64,000 nt of DNA, taken from Amycolatopsis sp. 195334CR. Lineage in GTDB: Bacteria; Actinomycetota; Actinomycetes; Mycobacteriales; Pseudonocardiaceae. The stretch spans positions 868,001-932,000 of the forward strand of contig NZ_JAFJMJ010000002.1 of NCBI RefSeq assembly GCF_017309385.1, in the 5' to 3' direction. The notes beneath the pieces are model-generated. The model had not been told where the DNA came from, did not search any database, and saw nothing but the letters and a program-made list of their open reading frames with translations. A program made the position numbers and the translations under genes. Below are positions 60,897-64,000 of this stretch, one piece after another (position 1 is the first letter of the stretch; each line of letters opens with the position of its first letter).

Positions 60897-62354
60897 ATGC
60901 GCTGTCTGGTCACCGGGGCTACCGGTTACATCGGGGGAAGACTCGTCCCCAGTCTGCTGGAAGCGGGGCACTCGGTGCGCTGCGTGGTGCGGGATCCGGC
61001 GAAGCTGCGGGATGTGCCGTGGGCCGGTGAGGTCGAGATCGTGCGCGGGGACGTGCTCGACGCGGACAGCCTGCACGCGGCCACCGAAGGCGTCGACGTC
61101 CTCTACTACCTCGTGCACTCGCTCTCGCAGAAGGGTTTCGCCGGGATCGACCGCCAGGCGGCGCTGCTCACCGCGGAAGCCGCCCGCGACAACGGCGTCG
61201 GCCGGATCGTCTACCTCGGCGGACTGAAACCCGATGGCGAGGAGCTGTCCGACCACCTCGCCTCGCGCGCGGAGGTCGGCGAGATCTTCCTGCGCTCCGG
61301 CGTACCGACCGCGGTGCTGCAGGCGGCGATCATCCTCGGCTCCGGCTCGGCCAGCTTCGAGATGCTGCGGTACCTGACCGAACGGCTGCCGGTGATGGTG
61401 GTGCCGAAGTGGGCGCACAACCGCGTGCAGCCGATCGCCATCCGGGACGTGCTCCGCTACCTGACCGGCTGCGCGGAGCTGCCCGCCGAGGTGAACCGGA
61501 CCTTCGACATCGGCGGCCCGGACGTGTGCACCTACCAGGAGTTGATGCGCCGCTACGCCGTTGTTTCCGGATTAATCCGGAGGGTGATGGTGCCGGTTCC
61601 GGTGCTCACGCCCCGGCTTTCGTCGCACTGGGTGAACCTGGTGACGCCGGTTCCCCGCGGGATCGCCCGGCCCCTGATCGATTCACTGGTGCACGAGATG
61701 GTCTGCCGCGAGCACGACATCGAGCGGTACGTGCCCGCGCCGCCGGAGGGCCTGGTCAGTTACGAACGGGCGGTTGAGCTGGCCCTGGCCAGGATCCGGG
61801 ACGCCGAGGTGCCGACGCACTGGGCGGGTGCGTCGGTGCCGGACGCGCCAGCCGAGCCGCTGCCGTCGGATCCGGAGTGGAGCGGCGGCTCGGTCTACAC
61901 CGATCACCGGCGGTCACCGTGCGCGGCTTCGCCGGAGGCGCTGTGGCGGGTGGTCGAGGGCGTCGGCGGCAGCAACGGCTGGTACTCGTTCCCACTGGCC
62001 TGGGCGGTGCGCGGCTGGCTGGACCGGCTGGCGGGCGGGGTCGGCCTCCGGCGCGGACGCCGTGACCAGCAGCGGCTGCACCTCGGCGAGGCGCTCGACT
62101 GGTGGCGGGTGGAGGCGATCGAACGCGGCGAGCTGCTGCGGTTGCGCGCGGAGATGAAGGTGCCGGGGCAGGCGTGGCTGGAGCTGGCGGTGGAGCCTTC
62201 CGAGTCGGGCTCGACCTACCGCCAGCGGGCGGTCTTCGTGCCGAAGGGCCTGGCCGGGCACCTGTACTGGTGGTCGGTCGCGCCGTTCCACGGGCTGGTG
62301 TTCGGCGGCATGGTCCGCAACATCGTGCGGACCGCAGAACGCCCGAAAGAGTGA
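60897..62354 (+). CDS. NAD(P)-binding SDR fused to DUF2867
   Basis: 485 residues. Atypical SDR with nucleotide-binding motif VTGATGYIGGRL at about residues 5-16 and RDPAKLRDVPW, DVLDADSL, YYLVHSL (NmrA/complex-I-like group, no clear YxxxK). From about residue 320 the DUF2867 domain follows (WRVVEGVGGSNGWYSFPLAW, LRLRAEMKVPGQAWLELAVE, LYWWSVAPFHGLVFGGM). This two-domain form is known in actinobacteria; its function is not. ATG at 60897 preferred; an in-frame ATG lies 3 codons upstream. A TTA codon occurs at 61572-61574. Confidence 0.88.
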   Translation: MRCLVTGATGYIGGRLVPSLLEAGHSVRCVVRDPAKLRDVPWAGEVEIVRGDVLDADSLHAATEGVDVLYYLVHSLSQKGFAGIDRQAALLTAEAARDNGVGRIVYLGGLKPDGEELSDHLASRAEVGEIFLRSGVPTAVLQAAIILGSGSASFEMLRYLTERLPVMVVPKWAHNRVQPIAIRDVLRYLTGCAELPAEVNRTFDIGGPDVCTYQELMRRYAVVSGLIRRVMVPVPVLTPRLSSHWVNLVTPVPRGIARPLIDSLVHEMVCREHDIERYVPAPPEGLVSYERAVELALARIRDAEVPTHWAGASVPDAPAEPLPSDPEWSGGSVYTDHRRSPCAASPEALWRVVEGVGGSNGWYSFPLAWAVRGWLDRLAGGVGLRRGRRDQQRLHLGEALDWWRVEAIERGELLRLRAEMKVPGQAWLELAVEPSESGSTYRQRAVFVPKGLAGHLYWWSVAPFHGLVFGGMVRNIVRTAERPKE

Positions 62355-62457
62355 ATGTTCAAATATTCCGACCTTCGGGGGTAACAGGCCAACGCGATTA
62401 AGCGAGTATTAGACAGCGTGCCCGACCTGGGGCGCGGTGACGTGGGGAGCGGCACCT

Positions 62458-62949
62458 GTGACAGCGACCGAGGACCCCGAAGCGGCGAAGCTGCGTGCCG
62501 AGCGCCGAGCGCGCCGGTTGCTGGGCGGGGTGTCCCTGGTGCTCGGCGTGGCCGTGGTCGGCGCCGCCAGCATCGTGCTGCAGGTGACCGCCGGGGAGCG
62601 GCCGGCCAGGTCGAACCAGCAGCAGCCGCGCGTGCGCGCCGACCACGTGGCGCCCGTGGTGCCGCCGACGCCGTCGAAGTACGTCACCTACGAGCTCAGC
62701 GGGGACAACGGCGCGCGGAACATCACCTACGTGGGCAACGAGCTGACCGTGGCGCAGGAGATGAGCGCCGAACTGCCGTGGTCGCGCACGCTGGAGCAGC
62801 TGACCCCCAGCTCGGGGTACTTCAGCATCTCGGCGCAGAACCCGGCGGCGGGCAGTCTCACCTGCCGCATCGTGGTCGACGGCCAGGTGGTCTCGCAGAA
62901 GTCGACGACAGTGGCCAAGAACGTGGTTACCTGCTCGCACAGCCGGTAA
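62458..62949 (+). CDS. MmpS-family membrane accessory protein
   Basis: 163 residues. Cytoplasmic N-terminus, one span (LLGGVSLVLGVAVVGAASIVL at about 23-43), then the MmpS beta-sandwich: YVTYELSGDNGARNITYVGN, SAELPWSRTLEQL, FSISAQNP, LTCRIVVDGQVV and C-terminal VVTCS, with the two conserved Cys. GTG 62458 has GGGGAG 8 nt upstream. MmpS proteins assist MmpL exporters of lipids and siderophores; no MmpL gene is in the window. Confidence 0.85.
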   Translation: MTATEDPEAAKLRAERRARRLLGGVSLVLGVAVVGAASIVLQVTAGERPARSNQQQPRVRADHVAPVVPPTPSKYVTYELSGDNGARNITYVGNELTVAQEMSAELPWSRTLEQLTPSSGYFSISAQNPAAGSLTCRIVVDGQVVSQKSTTVAKNVVTCSHSR

Positions 62950-62960
62950 CCACTTTCCGA

Positions 62961-63001
62961 GCGCCGCATGCCGTGAGCGCCGCCAGCACGGCATGCGGCG
63001 C
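62961..63001 (+). terminator. strong hairpin terminator after MmpS gene
   Basis: Perfect 15-bp stem (GCGCCGCATGCCGTG with CACGGCATGCGGCGC) and an 11-nt loop, 11 nt after the MmpS stop. Confidence 0.8.
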
Positions 63002-63030
63002 ACCCAGCCCGCGTCCACACCGCCCGATGT

Positions 63031-63083
63031 GCGGTGAATGTGGCTTTCACTGCCGAATCCGCTGTGAAAGCCACATTCACCGC
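63031..63083. repeat. long palindrome, copy 2 of dispersed element
   Basis: 20-bp perfectly complementary arms (GCGGTGAATGTGGCTTTCAC and its complement) with a 13-nt loop, TGCCGAATCCGCT. The arm core and the loop closely match the copy at 5676-5734. Placed between the MmpS terminator and the FetB-type gene. Confidence 0.9.
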
Positions 63084-63121
63084 GGGCGGCGCCGGGCGCC
63101 GGTGTCCGGCAGGATCACCTT

Positions 63122-63859
63122 GTGAACGCAGCCATCGAGGCGGGACCCCTGCTCGCCGTCGTGCTCGGGTTCTTCGTGCTGGTCGCGGCCGCCGTGGTGT
63201 GGCGCGGCGGGCTCGGGTCCGGCTGGTCGGTGCTGATCGCGGCGGTGCGCGCGGTGGTCCAGCTGGCCGCCGTCTCGCTGGTGATCACCGCGATCCTGCG
63301 TTCCGGCTGGTGGACGGCGGGTTTTGTGCTGTTCATGTTCGCCGTGGCCTCGTTCACCGCCTACCGGCGCGTGGCGGCGCCCGGCGGCTGGCCGTGGTTC
63401 GCCGCGGCCATCGCCGCCGGGGTGGTGCCGGTGCTCGCCCTGGTGCTGGCGACCGGCGTCGTCCCGTGGAAGCCGATCGTGGTGGTGCCGATCGCCGGCA
63501 TCGTCATCGGCGGCGCGATGACCGCCACCGCCCAGGCCGGCCGCCGCGCGCTCGACGAGCTCAAGACCCGCCACGGCGAGTACGAGGCGGCCCTGGCGCT
63601 CGGGTTCATGCCGCGCGCCGCCGCGCTGGAGATCTGCCGCCCGTCCGCGGGCCATGCCCTCATCCCCGGCCTCGACCAGACGCGCACGGTCGGCCTGGTC
63701 ACCCTGCCCGGCGCGTACGTCGGCATGCTGCTCGGCGGCGCGAGCCCGGTGCAGGCCGGCGTGGCGCAGCTGCTGGTGCTGATCGGCCTGCTCGCCGCGC
63801 AGTCGGTCGCCGTGCTGGCCACCGTGGAGTTCGTGGCGTTCGGGCGGATCAGCTGGTGA
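63122..63859 (+). CDS. FetB/UPF0014-type ABC permease
   Basis: 245 residues, about seven membrane spans. Matches the FetB (iron export) family: AAVRAVVQLAAVSLVI near residue 40, IVVVPIAGIVIGGAMTATAQAGRRALDEL, and the conserved coupling segment EYEAALALGFMPRAAALEICR with LIPGLDQTRTVGLVTLPGAYVGMLLGGASP. No FetA ATPase gene lies beside it in the window. Overlaps the end of the convergent phosphatase gene by 11 bp. Confidence 0.88.
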   Translation: MNAAIEAGPLLAVVLGFFVLVAAAVVWRGGLGSGWSVLIAAVRAVVQLAAVSLVITAILRSGWWTAGFVLFMFAVASFTAYRRVAAPGGWPWFAAAIAAGVVPVLALVLATGVVPWKPIVVVPIAGIVIGGAMTATAQAGRRALDELKTRHGEYEAALALGFMPRAAALEICRPSAGHALIPGLDQTRTVGLVTLPGAYVGMLLGGASPVQAGVAQLLVLIGLLAAQSVAVLATVEFVAFGRISW

Positions 63860-64000
63860 GGTGCGCGATGTCGTTGTACCGCCGGACGATCCACTGCGGA
63901 CCGTGCACCACGAGCTGCGAGATCGACCCGTTGTCCGCGCCGACGAAGGCGAACGGCCTCGACCGCGCCGCCAGCGCGAGCGCCTGCCCGATCACGCCCC
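63849..64000 (-). CDS. histidine phosphatase-family protein, C-terminal fragment
   Basis: Only the last 50 codons are inside the window. The peptide contains VIGQALALAARSRPFAFVGA, then DNGSISQLVVHGPQWIVRRY and ends NDIAHLTS, a pattern typical of the C-terminus of actinobacterial phosphoglycerate-mutase-like histidine phosphatases, in which the residues after the second catalytic His end in RYND..HL. Catalytic residues lie beyond the right edge. Confidence 0.65.
   Translation of the reverse strand, partial: GVIGQALALAARSRPFAFVGADNGSISQLVVHGPQWIVRRYNDIAHLTS

Overview
The window is 64 kb of very GC-rich DNA from a filamentous actinomycete, most likely a Pseudonocardiaceae member close to Amycolatopsis (inference from gene content, GTG starts, start/stop overlaps and leaderless starts; no search was run). 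No rRNA, tRNA, transposase, integrase or CRISPR array was seen. The housekeeping markers rpsA (3945-5447), coaE (22742-23656) and uvrB (31277-33433) occur in the order known from Mycobacterium tuberculosis, but here rpsA and coaE are separated by about 17 kb.

The insert in that gap (6016-22604) is the main find. It holds a SARP-type activator and a six-gene minus-strand operon in which every gene starts inside the stop codon of the one before it. The operon encodes two large PUFA-synthase-like megasynthases (tandem PfaD-like enoyl reductase-KS-AT-ACP-KR, and KS-AT-DH-PPTase-like), a free ACP, an alpha/beta hydrolase, a family-1 glycosyltransferase and a methyltransferase. Together they would make, release, glycosylate and methylate a reduced fatty-acid-like polyketide. 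A promoter (-35 TTGACG, -10 TAAATT) and four CAAG-core direct repeats at exact 11-bp spacing, typical of SARP operators, precede the operon. A TetR gene with its own operator lies just upstream.

Left flank (1-3671): the start of a YhgE/Pip membrane protein with a degenerate ABC-ATPase partner, two tandem GNAT acetyltransferases (one with a Gly/Thr/His repeat linker) and a methyltransferase. After coaE (23637-28710) comes an operon for an ABC exporter, a GT39-like mannosyltransferase and a two-component system. Then follow endonuclease V, a DUF402 protein, a Cys-rich DUF5685 protein and uvrB.

33.4-43.4 kb: Nudix hydrolase, secreted S37 peptidase, an ABC-2 permease paired with an unusual extracellular hydrolase-ABC ATPase fusion, a TerC protein behind a probable yybP-ykoY manganese riboswitch, an S9 peptidase and a GNAT.

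43.4-46.2 kb: two toxin-antitoxin modules end to end (HigBA-like and RES-type), then an ASCH-domain regulator.

46.2-54.2 kb: a complete sugar locus (RbsABC-type importer, LacI repressor, L-fucose/L-arabinose-type isomerase, FGGY kinase). Two near-identical LacI-type operators, one before the importer and one on the isomerase promoter, suggest a local regulon. Two families of GC-rich tandem repeats lie between the importer and lacI.

54.2-64 kb: ECF sigma factor with a membrane partner, a secreted HAF-like protein, aldo/keto reductase, an AraC-alpha-toroid-GNAT operon, threonine dehydratase-like enzyme, SDR-DUF2867 protein, an orphan MmpS protein, an orphan FetB-type permease and the end of a histidine phosphatase. 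A long palindrome with the same core occurs at 5676-5734 and 63031-63083.
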